Positions 45,637-53,458 of a stretch of DNA of 64,000 bases are shown piece after piece. The stretch is from assembly GCF_019492055.1 (NCBI RefSeq), contig NZ_JAICBX010000005.1:372001-436000 (forward strand). The letters run 5' to 3'. The DNA is from Flavimaribacter sediminis. Its GTDB lineage: Bacteria; Pseudomonadota; Alphaproteobacteria; Rhizobiales; Rhizobiaceae. Within the stretch, counting starts at the first letter, position 1; the number at the start of each line of letters is the position of its first letter. Below the pieces are notes generated by a model. That model saw only the letters and a list, made by a program, of their open reading frames with translations, ran no database searches and was not told the origin of the DNA. Made by a program: the position numbers and the translations under genes.

Positions 45637-46480
45637 GACGCTCCTCAAACAGGAGTGCGCAGCCCGCCGCATCGGAAGCCTTTACCGCGAAGCCGCTCGC
45701 GACCGGAACAGTCGTCACACCGGCTTTCGCGATCACAGCTTTCGCCATGTCGAGATCTGCCACCAGGACACGCATGGCCTTGATGCCGGAACTCTCGCTT
45801 TCGATCAACTCAGCCGGCAGGACAGCCCCGATCTCGTCCTTGCTCAAAAGCCGCAGGGCCGGCCCGTCAGGCAGCAAGAGCCGGTCGCCCTCACGCTGAG
45901 CCTGCCAGTGCTCGACATAATGCGCGGCGGCGGCTTCAGGATCATCGACGACCACATAGACTTCATCGAATGACAGGGCGCTGTTCGGATGTTCGATGAA
46001 TTCCTGCCGGATGTAATGCTGCGCGGTCTTGTGAAGGCAATAGTTCCAGTAGACCGGCGCCTGACCAAGTTCCGGGATCGCGACAGTAAAGGCCGGCGTG
46101 ACGACCGAACCGTCTGGAAGCGTCCAGTCGCGTTGCAGATCGAAAACCGGACCTATCTTTATTCCCTCCGCGATGAGGCGCGCATGAACCGCGTGGGCGT
46201 CATCGACCGACAGCACCGTCGAAACCGGACCGTACTCTCTAAGCAGTTGCGGCATGGGCGGCGGCGAGATCGCGGGGTTCTCCAGAGCCATCAACTCGAT
46301 ATAGTTGCACACGCCGCGTTCGTGAGGCGTATCACCGAAGCAGATCAGGCGGTTAGACAGGCCCGGCAAATCGCTCTTCGGTGTTGCAATAAAACCCAAC
46401 CTTTCGAAAACGGTCCCGGCTTCCTCGCTGTCAGCGACGTGAATCATCAGGTGGTCAATGGCCAGTATCTTGTCAGTCAT
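45620..46480 (-). CDS. VOC-family (glyoxalase-like domain) protein
   Basis: A 286-residue protein with two VOC-type half-domains: ILAIDHLMIHVADSEEAGTVF at the start and LRLLSKDEIGAVLP with VLVADLDMAKAVIAKAGV near the end. The glyoxalase-like PF13468-type fold is probable. Possible metal ligands are His in AIDHLMIHV and acidic residues in NYIELMALE. It could be an isomerase, a dioxygenase or a lyase for the compound taken up by this module. It begins eight bases inside the CoA-ligase gene and overlaps DctQ. Confidence 0.75.
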   Translation of the reverse strand: MTDKILAIDHLMIHVADSEEAGTVFERLGFIATPKSDLPGLSNRLICFGDTPHERGVCNYIELMALENPAISPPPMPQLLREYGPVSTVLSVDDAHAVHARLIAEGIKIGPVFDLQRDWTLPDGSVVTPAFTVAIPELGQAPVYWNYCLHKTAQHYIRQEFIEHPNSALSFDEVYVVVDDPEAAAAHYVEHWQAQREGDRLLLPDGPALRLLSKDEIGAVLPAELIESESSGIKAMRVLVADLDMAKAVIAKAGVTTVPVASGFAVKASDAAGCALLFEERHEPDR

Positions 46481-48275
46481 CAGCTTGATCCCTTTCTTCG
46501 GCCAGCACAAGGCCGAGTGAAGACAGCACTACGCTCGCGTTTTCCGGAACAGGAGACAGCGACATCACGATCCGGCCGCTGCTGTCGGTCCGCGCCGATA
46601 CGATGTCGGCTGCTGGCAACGCCTCACGAACCGCGCGTACGGCGGCGTCCCTGCGCAAGGCGACCTTGTCGATCTTGCCCACCGCTGTCAGCGGCATGGC
46701 GGCAAGCACATGAACAGCCTTCGGATGCGCCGCCCGCTCTGCGATCATGGTCACCGCGCGGGCGAGCAGATCGGACGGGTCGACGGATTTTCCGGGCGCC
46801 GCGGTGACGTAGCACACCGGCAATTCACCCACCCTTTTGTCGGGACGACCGACCGCGGCGACCGCAGACACGTCGTCGAGCGCGCCGAACGCCTCCTCGA
46901 TGGTCGCGGGGTCGATGTTATGACCGCCGCGCAGGATCATGTCCTTCGCCCGTCCTGTAATGAACAGATAGCCGTCCTCGTCGAAATATCCGACATCGCC
47001 GGTATTGAGCCAGCGCCCGTCGCCGAGACCCGGCGCGGTTTCAAGGCCATCCGTGTCGCGTCCGAGATAGCCGGCGAACAGCCCGGGCGAGCGGCCCATG
47101 ATCACACCGGCCTCGCCTGCTTTTGCCGGGCCAGCCCCTGGCGTCAGGGAGACAATTCCCAGTTCGCAATAAGGCAGCCTGACGCCAACCGAGCCCGGAC
47201 GGCTTTCGCCGAGCGCCGGCATAAACGTAAGGACGAGGCTCGCTTCGGTCAGCCCCCAGGCCTCCTTCACGGCAATTCCCGTCGTTTCGGTAAATCTGCG
47301 ATGCGTCGCGGCGGGAAGCGGCGCCGCGGAAGACACCCAGTGCCGCACGTTCGGCGGCGCAGGCGGTTTGAACAGGTCGATCGCAGCGATTGCGACCGTC
47401 GGCGGTCCGAACAGGATATCGGCGCCCTCGCGCCTGGCGATCTCCCACAGCCCTTCGATCATCGCCCGGTCGCGATAGCCGGCGCGGCCAAGCTGAACGA
47501 CGCTGGCTCCGGCGGCGAATGGCGCCAGTCCGCCGAAGATCAGGCCGCCGACATGAAACAGCGGCATCCCGCACAGGATGACGTCCCCGTCGCGCATATC
47601 CCCGCCCCAACCGGCAAGAAAGGCCATATAGGCGAGATTGGCGTGGGTTAGGCGGGCGATTTTCGGAAGGCCTGTCGTGCCGCCGGTATGAAAATAGGCG
47701 GCGACATCAGAGGGTTCGGGCATGGGCGGCGGCGCCGACTCCTTGCCTTCAATCCACTCTTCCAGACGGCCCTCGCCTTCCTCTTCACCACAGAGAATAA
47801 TCTCAAGGTCAGGCAACGCCGCGCTGATGGCGCCCAATTTTTCCGCCACGCCCTGTTTGCCGGAGCGCCCCTCGGCAAGCAGAATGCGAGCGCCGGTGCT
47901 TTCCAGCATCCCGATGATCGCGCCTGGCTCCAGAAACGGATTGATCGGCAGATAGATCCCGGCCCACATCGCCGCATAGCCGAGCGGCAAGGCTTCGGGC
48001 AGCGCCGGCAGCAGGCTTGCCACGACCGGTTTCTCCGGTGCGGAAGCAAAGGCGGCGGCATAGCGTTGTGTGCGTATCGCAATATCCGAAAAGCTCTGGT
48101 TTATGGGCGGGCCGTCGGGGGTCGCTAGAAAACGGTGGGCGAGCGCCGCCCCCTGCGCTTTACCGATATTCAGCACGATGTCGGGAACGGTCGAGCCTTG
48201 CAGCCAATGCTCAAGGGGTTCGCGTTCGACGCACGCTACCGATTCCGGACCATCAAAAACAGGTTTGTCGGTCAT
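46473..48275 (-). CDS. AMP-dependent acyl-CoA synthetase/ligase
   Basis: A 600-residue ANL-superfamily adenylating enzyme. The phosphate-binding loop is YFHTGGTTGLPKIA near residue 190; other motifs are WVSSAAPLPA, EAWGLTEASLV, GRWLNTGDVGYFDEDGYLFI and GRAKDMILRGGHNIDP. The C-terminal catalytic lysine is in LTAVGKIDKVAL. It would activate a carboxylic acid with ATP and CoA. It is close to long- or medium-chain-type ligases rather than benzoate-specific ones, but the substrate is not predictable. It overlaps both neighbouring genes by a few bases. Confidence 0.9.
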   Translation of the reverse strand: MTDKPVFDGPESVACVEREPLEHWLQGSTVPDIVLNIGKAQGAALAHRFLATPDGPPINQSFSDIAIRTQRYAAAFASAPEKPVVASLLPALPEALPLGYAAMWAGIYLPINPFLEPGAIIGMLESTGARILLAEGRSGKQGVAEKLGAISAALPDLEIILCGEEEGEGRLEEWIEGKESAPPPMPEPSDVAAYFHTGGTTGLPKIARLTHANLAYMAFLAGWGGDMRDGDVILCGMPLFHVGGLIFGGLAPFAAGASVVQLGRAGYRDRAMIEGLWEIARREGADILFGPPTVAIAAIDLFKPPAPPNVRHWVSSAAPLPAATHRRFTETTGIAVKEAWGLTEASLVLTFMPALGESRPGSVGVRLPYCELGIVSLTPGAGPAKAGEAGVIMGRSPGLFAGYLGRDTDGLETAPGLGDGRWLNTGDVGYFDEDGYLFITGRAKDMILRGGHNIDPATIEEAFGALDDVSAVAAVGRPDKRVGELPVCYVTAAPGKSVDPSDLLARAVTMIAERAAHPKAVHVLAAMPLTAVGKIDKVALRRDAAVRAVREALPAADIVSARTDSSGRIVMSLSPVPENASVVLSSLGLVLAEERDQADD

Positions 48276-49285
48276 GCGTCCGGCGCCACGATAACCTTGC
48301 CAAAGACCTTGCGGTCGCGAAGCATGGCGACGCCTTTGGCGGCGCGCGAAAGCGGCAGAGTCTTGTCTATAACCGGGTCAAGCTTGCCTTCCGCGACCAG
48401 ATCGAGACAGGCGACGATTTCTTCTTCAGTAAATCCTGTGGAGCCGAGAATGTCCATTTCCGACATGAATATGAAACGCAAGTCGGTCTTCGGATCGAAG
48501 CCGGCGGTCGCGCCGCAGGTCAGCAGTCGTCCGCCGCGCTTGACGGAGCGCAGCGATTGCGGCCAGGTTTCACCGCCGGTGAAATTCACCACGACATCGA
48601 ACCCGCCGCCGCGAAACAGGGATCCCGTGGTGCGTCGCGTATAGGCGTCGACCGGCTCCGCTGAATAATCATAGGCTTCGTCGGCGCCCAGCTCGATCAG
48701 CCGTTTGCACTTGTCTTCTGATCCAGCGGCCGCCGTCACAGTCATGCCCAGCATTTTTGCGATGAGAACACAGGCCGTTCCTACGCCGCCGCTGGCGCCC
48801 AGTATCAGAATGGATTCGCCCGCCGCCGCCCGGCCGCGCGTGACCAGCATGCGATAGGCGGTGGCGTAGGCGACCGGCAGCGAAGCCGCCTGAGCGTCGC
48901 TGACACCGTCAGGTATGGGGATCAATTGCTCCACTCGCGCGGTGACGTATTCGGCAAGCGCTCCGGGTCGCGTCTCGCCCATCATTTCGAAATGACCCGA
49001 CTTGTCGTCGATATGGGCGGGATTGACGAGCACCCTCTGGCCGACCGCCCAATCGCAAGCATCGCCGTTGATCTCGACGATTTCGGCGGCGCAATCCCCG
49101 CCCGTTATCATCGGAAAGGGAACCTTGATGCCTGGCATGCCGCGCAGCGTAAAGACGTCGAGATAGTTCAGCGAGGCCGCCTTCATGCGAAGCAACGCCC
49201 ATCCCGGCGCCGGAACCGGTGTTTCGATGTCGCCGTATTTCAGAGCATCGATATCGCCGTGCTGCTCGAAATATAATGCCTTCAT
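48272..49285 (-). CDS. Zinc-independent MDR oxidoreductase (quinone reductase-like)
   Basis: A 337-residue medium-chain dehydrogenase/reductase. The N-terminal half has YLDVFTLRGMPGIKVPFPMI; the nucleotide-binding loop ILGASGGVGTACVLIAKM lies near residue 155. The structural-zinc cysteine loop of alcohol dehydrogenases is not present. It probably reduces an enoyl, quinone or aldehyde using NAD(P)H. It overlaps the ligase gene by four bases (ATGA) and the racemase gene by four. Confidence 0.87.
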   Translation of the reverse strand: MKALYFEQHGDIDALKYGDIETPVPAPGWALLRMKAASLNYLDVFTLRGMPGIKVPFPMITGGDCAAEIVEINGDACDWAVGQRVLVNPAHIDDKSGHFEMMGETRPGALAEYVTARVEQLIPIPDGVSDAQAASLPVAYATAYRMLVTRGRAAAGESILILGASGGVGTACVLIAKMLGMTVTAAAGSEDKCKRLIELGADEAYDYSAEPVDAYTRRTTGSLFRGGGFDVVVNFTGGETWPQSLRSVKRGGRLLTCGATAGFDPKTDLRFIFMSEMDILGSTGFTEEEIVACLDLVAEGKLDPVIDKTLPLSRAAKGVAMLRDRKVFGKVIVAPDA

Positions 49286-49974
49286 GCCTTCTTCTCCATT
49301 GCAGAAAGGGCGAATGCGACATGCGCCTCTACCCCGTCGATGAGCGGAACCTGCGACGTCCTTGGCAAGAGCAGGGGCAATTCCGTACAGGCGAGCGCAA
49401 CCGCCTGTGCTCCGCGACCTGCAAGGTGATCGACCGCTTCATCGAAGATCCCGCCCCCTGTCTCCGAGAGAGATCCCCTCGTCAGTTCTCCCTGGATCAT
49501 CGCATTGACGCGCGTCGCCAGCTTGGGCTCCGGCAGAAGCGCCTCAATCCCGTTCGCCGCCAGCCGCCCAGCCACATGACCGGATTCCAGCGTATAGGTC
49601 GTGCCAAGCATTCCGACCCGGTCCAGCTTTCGGTCACGACAGACTTGTGCAAGCGCGTCGCCGACATCGATCAAAGGGATCGAAATCGCGTCGCGCACCA
49701 CGTCGACTGCAAAATGCGCCGTGAAAGCGGTCAGCAGGACACAGCCGGCGCCGGCGGCCTCAAGCTGGCTCGCCGCCTCGGCTATCCGGCTGGAGACCGC
49801 GTCGCTATCGCCTCTCTCCATCGCCGCGACGAGCGGGGCGAATGGCAGCGTCACGACTATGCTCGCGGTGTTTTCGAGACTGCCGTGGCGCGCCTCGGAC
49901 ATTTCGTTGAGCATGCGATAGTAGAGGGCGGTAGAGCGCCAGCTCATCCCGCCCACCAGACCAACCGGACGCAT
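49282..49974 (-). CDS. Aspartate/glutamate racemase-family protein with first catalytic Cys replaced
   Basis: A 230-residue protein of the Asp/Glu/hydantoin racemase fold, beginning VGLVGGMSWRSTALYYRMLNE. The normal motif LLCTNTMH at residues about 80-87 is here LLTAFTAH, so the first active-site cysteine is a threonine. The second motif ALACTELPLLLP keeps its cysteine near residue 196. A one-cysteine enzyme of this fold may be a maleate-isomerase- or decarboxylase-like enzyme or a one-base racemase, rather than a true racemase. It lies between the binding-protein and MDR genes. Confidence 0.82.
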   Translation of the reverse strand: MRPVGLVGGMSWRSTALYYRMLNEMSEARHGSLENTASIVVTLPFAPLVAAMERGDSDAVSSRIAEAASQLEAAGAGCVLLTAFTAHFAVDVVRDAISIPLIDVGDALAQVCRDRKLDRVGMLGTTYTLESGHVAGRLAANGIEALLPEPKLATRVNAMIQGELTRGSLSETGGGIFDEAVDHLAGRGAQAVALACTELPLLLPRTSQVPLIDGVEAHVAFALSAMEKKA

Positions 49975-49989
49975 TCGATTTGTGACCGA

Positions 49990-51099
49990 TCAGAAGTCGT
50001 ATTTCGAGAAGATGCGATCGTTTGCGATCTTGATGAACGCTTCCCTGTCGCCTTCGAACTCCGGCAGGAGTTCGTCGTGCCAGACACGGAAGACCTCGAC
50101 GACCTGGTCGATCAGTTCATCGGCATTTTCGATGCCCCGGGATTCAGCCACTTCCTTCAACGCGGCCGCTTCCCCGGCGTAGAACGCCGCCCAGGCTTCT
50201 GCGAGCGCCTCGTCGCCAGGACTGAAGGTCACCTTACCGGCCAGCGATTCCTTGACCGCAGCGTCAGAGTCGACATAGGCGCCGGTCACATAGTCCCAGA
50301 GCGTGGCGGGCATCAGATCGACTATCTTCTGACGAACTTCTTCCGGGATAGACTCCCACGATCCGGCGTTGAAGGCCAGCGGCACGGCGCCCGAGATGAT
50401 GCCCTGCGGCATTTCGATGACAGACTTGATCGTGTCATCGAGGCCATAACTGCGAATCCAGGCGGTTCCGATGAGCGCACAGTCCGTGGCGCCGAGTTGC
50501 AGGCCTGAAAGGATGTCGGAAATCGACGTGCGCACCGGCGTCATGCCAATCGACGTCGCCCAGCGCATCTCGGGACGCCCGATCGTCGCAACCTTCAGCC
50601 CGGCCAGGTCGTCCATCGACGAGACCTCGGTCGTGCATTGCATCGTCAGCGGCGTGGCGGACTGGATCAGGGCCGGAACGACGCCAATCTTGCGAAAGTC
50701 CTCGCGGCACTGTTCACAGACCACGAAGAAAGCTTCGTTCAAGGCGCCCATCGTTGCGTAGGGGTCGATCCCCAGTCCGGTTACTTCGGACATGAGAGAG
50801 GCGGCCGGAAGTTCAGCCGGATGAAACTGGGTAATAAAGAAACCGCTGTCGACGACGCCGTCGGCAATACTCTGCAGCGCGCCGGGAATGGACACCAATT
50901 GCCCGCCCAGCACCGGCGTGAAGGTTACGTCGCCTTCGGTTGCCTCGGAAATCTTGTCCAGCAGCGGAAGTACGCCCGCCCTGTTGGCCGATGAGCGTTC
51001 GGGCACGCCGGAACCATACGTCAGCGTCTCGGCGAATACGGGTGAAGCCGCCAGGCCCAATGCCAGTGCAACACCAATTCTCTTCATGAATTTCGACAT
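49990..51099 (-). CDS. TRAP transporter substrate-binding protein (DctP type), module D
   Basis: A 369-residue periplasmic protein with a signal peptide (MSKFMKRIGVALALGLA, then ASPVFAET). The DctP fold shows ILSGLQLGATDCALIGTAW and MPQGIISGAVPLAFNAGSWE. Two cysteines in VVCEQCRED could form a disulfide. The ATG at 51097-51099 has AGGAGAGG upstream, with a TTG one codon earlier. It starts the seven-gene operon ending with DctM and stands 66 bp downstream of a candidate MarR operator, which suggests substrate-responsive induction. Confidence 0.9.
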   Translation of the reverse strand: MSKFMKRIGVALALGLAASPVFAETLTYGSGVPERSSANRAGVLPLLDKISEATEGDVTFTPVLGGQLVSIPGALQSIADGVVDSGFFITQFHPAELPAASLMSEVTGLGIDPYATMGALNEAFFVVCEQCREDFRKIGVVPALIQSATPLTMQCTTEVSSMDDLAGLKVATIGRPEMRWATSIGMTPVRTSISDILSGLQLGATDCALIGTAWIRSYGLDDTIKSVIEMPQGIISGAVPLAFNAGSWESIPEEVRQKIVDLMPATLWDYVTGAYVDSDAAVKESLAGKVTFSPGDEALAEAWAAFYAGEAAALKEVAESRGIENADELIDQVVEVFRVWHDELLPEFEGDREAFIKIANDRIFSKYDF

Positions 51100-51164
51100 C
51101 AACGCCTCTCCTTTTCAGCGATCGTTCGCCGCCGAATGGAAAGATGGACTGGACTCGAAAAATT

Positions 51165-51179
51165 GTCAACTATGTTGAC
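51165..51179. promoter_or_regulatory. Candidate MarR operator 1 (perfect palindrome)
   Basis: GTCAAC-TAT-GTTGAC is a perfect inverted repeat, 66 bp before the TRAP binding-protein start and just beyond the 3' end of the MarR gene. The same 15-bp element with one change occurs before the M20 gene. Confidence 0.65.
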
Positions 51180-51185
51180 GATTTT

Positions 51186-51701
51186 TTATGCGCGTCGCCG
51201 TCGCCAGGCGGATGAACGTCCGGTGGCGGCGTCCGCCGACGTGGCGGCGCGCAGCAATAAATCGCGGAGAACTTCCCGTTCCGCCTCCGACAGTTCACTA
51301 AAATAGGCGGCTTCCGCCTCCTGCAAGGCTTCGATACCGACCGAAAGCAGGCGGCGTCCTTCTTCGGTTGCATGAACGAGCCGCGCCAGTCCGCCCTCAA
51401 CTGTGCGCCATTCGACGAAGCCCATCTTTTCAAATGCGGCGACAAGCTTGCTCATGGCCTGTTTTGAAATGCCGGCGTTCTCGGCCATGCGGGTAATACT
51501 GTCCCCTTCAATACGCATGGTCCGCAGGACATGGGTATGCGCGGCGGTGATATCGGGATAACCGGCTGCATGGAGATAACTCAGCGCATGCCGGTCGAAG
51601 CCGACGTGCACTTCATCCAGAAGGCGACCGAGATTGCGTCGCCGCATGTCTTCCAGAATTGCATCATCCAGAATATTCTTTTGCGGCTGCGTCTTGCTCA
51701 T
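51186..51701 (-). CDS. MarR-family transcriptional regulator, module D
   Basis: A 171-residue winged-helix regulator: recognition region GDSITRMAENAGISKQAMSKLVAAFEKMGFV and a short wing (EGGLARLVHATEEGRRLL). A basic tail ends in AWRRRRA. It is encoded between the M20 amidohydrolase and the TRAP operon, in the same direction as both; two matching 15-bp palindromes flank it at their promoters. It is therefore the best candidate for repressing both units until a substrate or its conjugate is present. Confidence 0.87.
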   Translation of the reverse strand: MSKTQPQKNILDDAILEDMRRRNLGRLLDEVHVGFDRHALSYLHAAGYPDITAAHTHVLRTMRIEGDSITRMAENAGISKQAMSKLVAAFEKMGFVEWRTVEGGLARLVHATEEGRRLLSVGIEALQEAEAAYFSELSEAEREVLRDLLLRAATSADAATGRSSAWRRRRA

Positions 51702-51745
51702 TCCATACCTTTACCTGCTTCACAGTCCGTGTACGCCGACCTCGG

Positions 51746-52891
51746 CTAATCCTCGACCAGAGCGGCGAGAACCTGTGTTGCAATGGGTATCAGCCTGTCG
51801 TTGAAATCATAGGCGGGATTGTGCACCATCGCAGTGTGTTCGTCGTCGCGCTGCCCCAGGAGGACATAGGCGCCGGGTCGCTCATTCAGCATGTAGGCGA
51901 AATCCTCGGCTGCAAGCAATGGCTGGAATGCATCGTCGAGCGTGTCAGGACCAAGAGCCTTGTTGACGGCCTGGCGCAGGTTCTCCGCGCAGGCTGGATC
52001 GTTGACCAGCACTGGATACCCGTGATGATAGTCGATTTCAGCGTTCACGTTGCGCGCGCCCGCCACGCCCGAACAGACGCGCCGCAGCCCCTCTTCCAGC
52101 GATTTGCGCACCGCCTGATCAAGCGTTCGCACCGTGCCGCCGAGCCAACCGTCCTCGGGAATGACGTTGTGCGTTGTGCCGGAATGGATTTCGGTCACGC
52201 TCAGGACCGCTGCCGCATGCGGATCCGTTTCGCGCGATATCAGACCCTGCAGCGCCATGGTCGCCTCCGCCGTTGCAAGCACAGCGTCCCGCGACATATG
52301 CGGCATCGCCGCATGTCCACCCTTGCCGCGGAACGTCACCTTGAACTCATCCTGCGAGGCCATGGAAGGTCCGGCTTTCACCACCGCTTTGCCAAGCGGC
52401 AATAGCGGCATGTTGTGAAACCCATAGACGGCGCCGCAAGGAAAGCGATCGAACAGGCCTTCCTCAACCATCACCCGTCCGCCGCCGAGTCCCTCCTCGG
52501 CCGGCTGGAAAATCAACACGACAGTACCGCGAAACTGCTGTCGTGAGGCGAGATGCTCGGCCAGGGCAAGCAAAATGGTCGTGTGGCCGTCATGGCCGCA
52601 ACCATGAAACATGCCCTCGGTTTTGGAAGCCCAGGCTCGTCCGCTCGCCTCCTGCATTGGCAGGGCGTCCATGTCCGCCCTTATGCCGATGGCAGGCCCG
52701 TCGCCATTCTGCATGACGCCGACGACGCCCGTTCCGGCAAGCCCCGTCGTTACCGTCCATCCGAGTTCCGAAAGCCTCCCGGCGACAAGAGCAGATGTTC
52801 TCTGCTCGTTGAACCCGATCTCCGGCCAGCGATGCAGGTCACGACGAAGCTCAACCAGCCGCTCAGTGTCCGCCGCAATTTCGGTATTCAT
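51746..52891 (-). CDS. M20-family amidohydrolase (hippurate hydrolase/aminoacylase-like)
   Basis: A 381-residue zinc-type M20D peptidase-like enzyme (RRDLHRWPEIGFNE near the start, IRADMDALPMQEASG, MFHGCGHDGHTTILLALAEHL, QPAEEGLGGGR, and EDFAYMLNERPGAYVLLG). Ligands include the histidines of CGHDGH and the AEEG glutamates. These enzymes hydrolyse N-acyl amino acids, hippurate or indole-acetyl conjugates. The ATG at 52889-52891 has GGAG eight bases upstream. It could release the free acid that the module D ligase activates. Confidence 0.88.
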   Translation of the reverse strand: MNTEIAADTERLVELRRDLHRWPEIGFNEQRTSALVAGRLSELGWTVTTGLAGTGVVGVMQNGDGPAIGIRADMDALPMQEASGRAWASKTEGMFHGCGHDGHTTILLALAEHLASRQQFRGTVVLIFQPAEEGLGGGRVMVEEGLFDRFPCGAVYGFHNMPLLPLGKAVVKAGPSMASQDEFKVTFRGKGGHAAMPHMSRDAVLATAEATMALQGLISRETDPHAAAVLSVTEIHSGTTHNVIPEDGWLGGTVRTLDQAVRKSLEEGLRRVCSGVAGARNVNAEIDYHHGYPVLVNDPACAENLRQAVNKALGPDTLDDAFQPLLAAEDFAYMLNERPGAYVLLGQRDDEHTAMVHNPAYDFNDRLIPIATQVLAALVED

Positions 52892-52908
52892 CCGCAATCT
52901 CCAGAATC

Positions 52909-52923
52909 GTAAACATAGTTGAC
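52909..52923. promoter_or_regulatory. Candidate MarR operator 2
   Basis: On the minus strand the sequence is GTCAACTATGTTTAC, identical in 14 of 15 positions to the element at 51165-51179 (G to T in the right arm). It lies 17 bp before the M20 start, where a repressor would block transcription. Confidence 0.65.
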
Positions 52924-53111
52924 AACTTTCAACGCTCTTGAGTGCACGCTGTCAACGTTTTGATGTCGTCTCGACCTGCAAAGCCGGCCGGACTCACTCC
53001 TTGAGCATTCCGTCGCCTCTGCATCTCATGGCTACAAAAGTTGATCTGGAACTGAACCAGCCCGTATATGTTTTGCATTGCACATTTTCTTCGCATGCGC
53101 AAAATATAGGC

Positions 53112-53231
53112 ATGACGATCCGCATGCCTTCCGTCCTGGTCATCGATGACAATTCGGTCCGCGAGATCAGCGATGTGGCGCAAAGCCTGATCGTTGCCGC
53201 CGATCTGCTCGGAGACGGAGGCCTGACATGA
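53112..53231 (+). pseudogene. nasT: Internally deleted nasT-like (ANTAR response regulator) remnant
   Basis: The 39-residue frame joins a receiver-domain start (MPSVLVIDDNSVR) directly to what looks like the last part of an ANTAR domain (EISDVAQSLIVAADLLGD). NasT antiterminators are about 190-200 residues long, so roughly 150 codons seem to have been lost in frame. It overlaps the following nasS-like remnant by four bases (ATGA), as expected for an original nasT-nasS pair. The identification rests on short segments and is moderate. Confidence 0.5.
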
Positions 53232-53417
53232 CCGCGACCGATATCACCGCCGCTTTCCTGCCGCTTACCGACAGCGTCATTCTCGTTGCCGCGCGTGAAT
53301 GCGGCTTCGCGGAGGAAGAGGGAAACCTCCTGGGCGAATGTGCGCGACCGCATGGCGATCGGCCAGTTCGAGGCGGCGCATCTGCTTGCGCCGATGCCAA
53401 TCGCCTTCGCGCTTTAA
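53228..53417 (+). pseudogene. nasS: Truncated and frameshifted nasS/NrtA-like remnant
   Basis: The first 33 codons read MTATDITAAFLPLTDSVILV then ARECGFAEEEG, the N terminus of NasS/NrtA/CmpA nitrate-binding proteins. A frame jump at about 53330 is needed to continue with WANVRDRMAIGQFEAAHLLAPMPIA, after which a TAA ends the reading at 53415-53417. About eight codons are missing at the junction and over 300 residues at the C terminus. No nitrate reductase or transporter gene is nearby. It is followed after 41 bp by the 3' end of a LysR gene. Confidence 0.65.
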
Positions 53418-53458
53418 CTGTCTGACGCCGACGCCATTCATGAAGTCCCCGCACCGGT

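Noticed and set aside
52938-53111. Start of a frame of 97 codons before the nasT relic
   Set aside because: The 58 codons before the relic have no protein-like pattern, and the family start lies at 53112.
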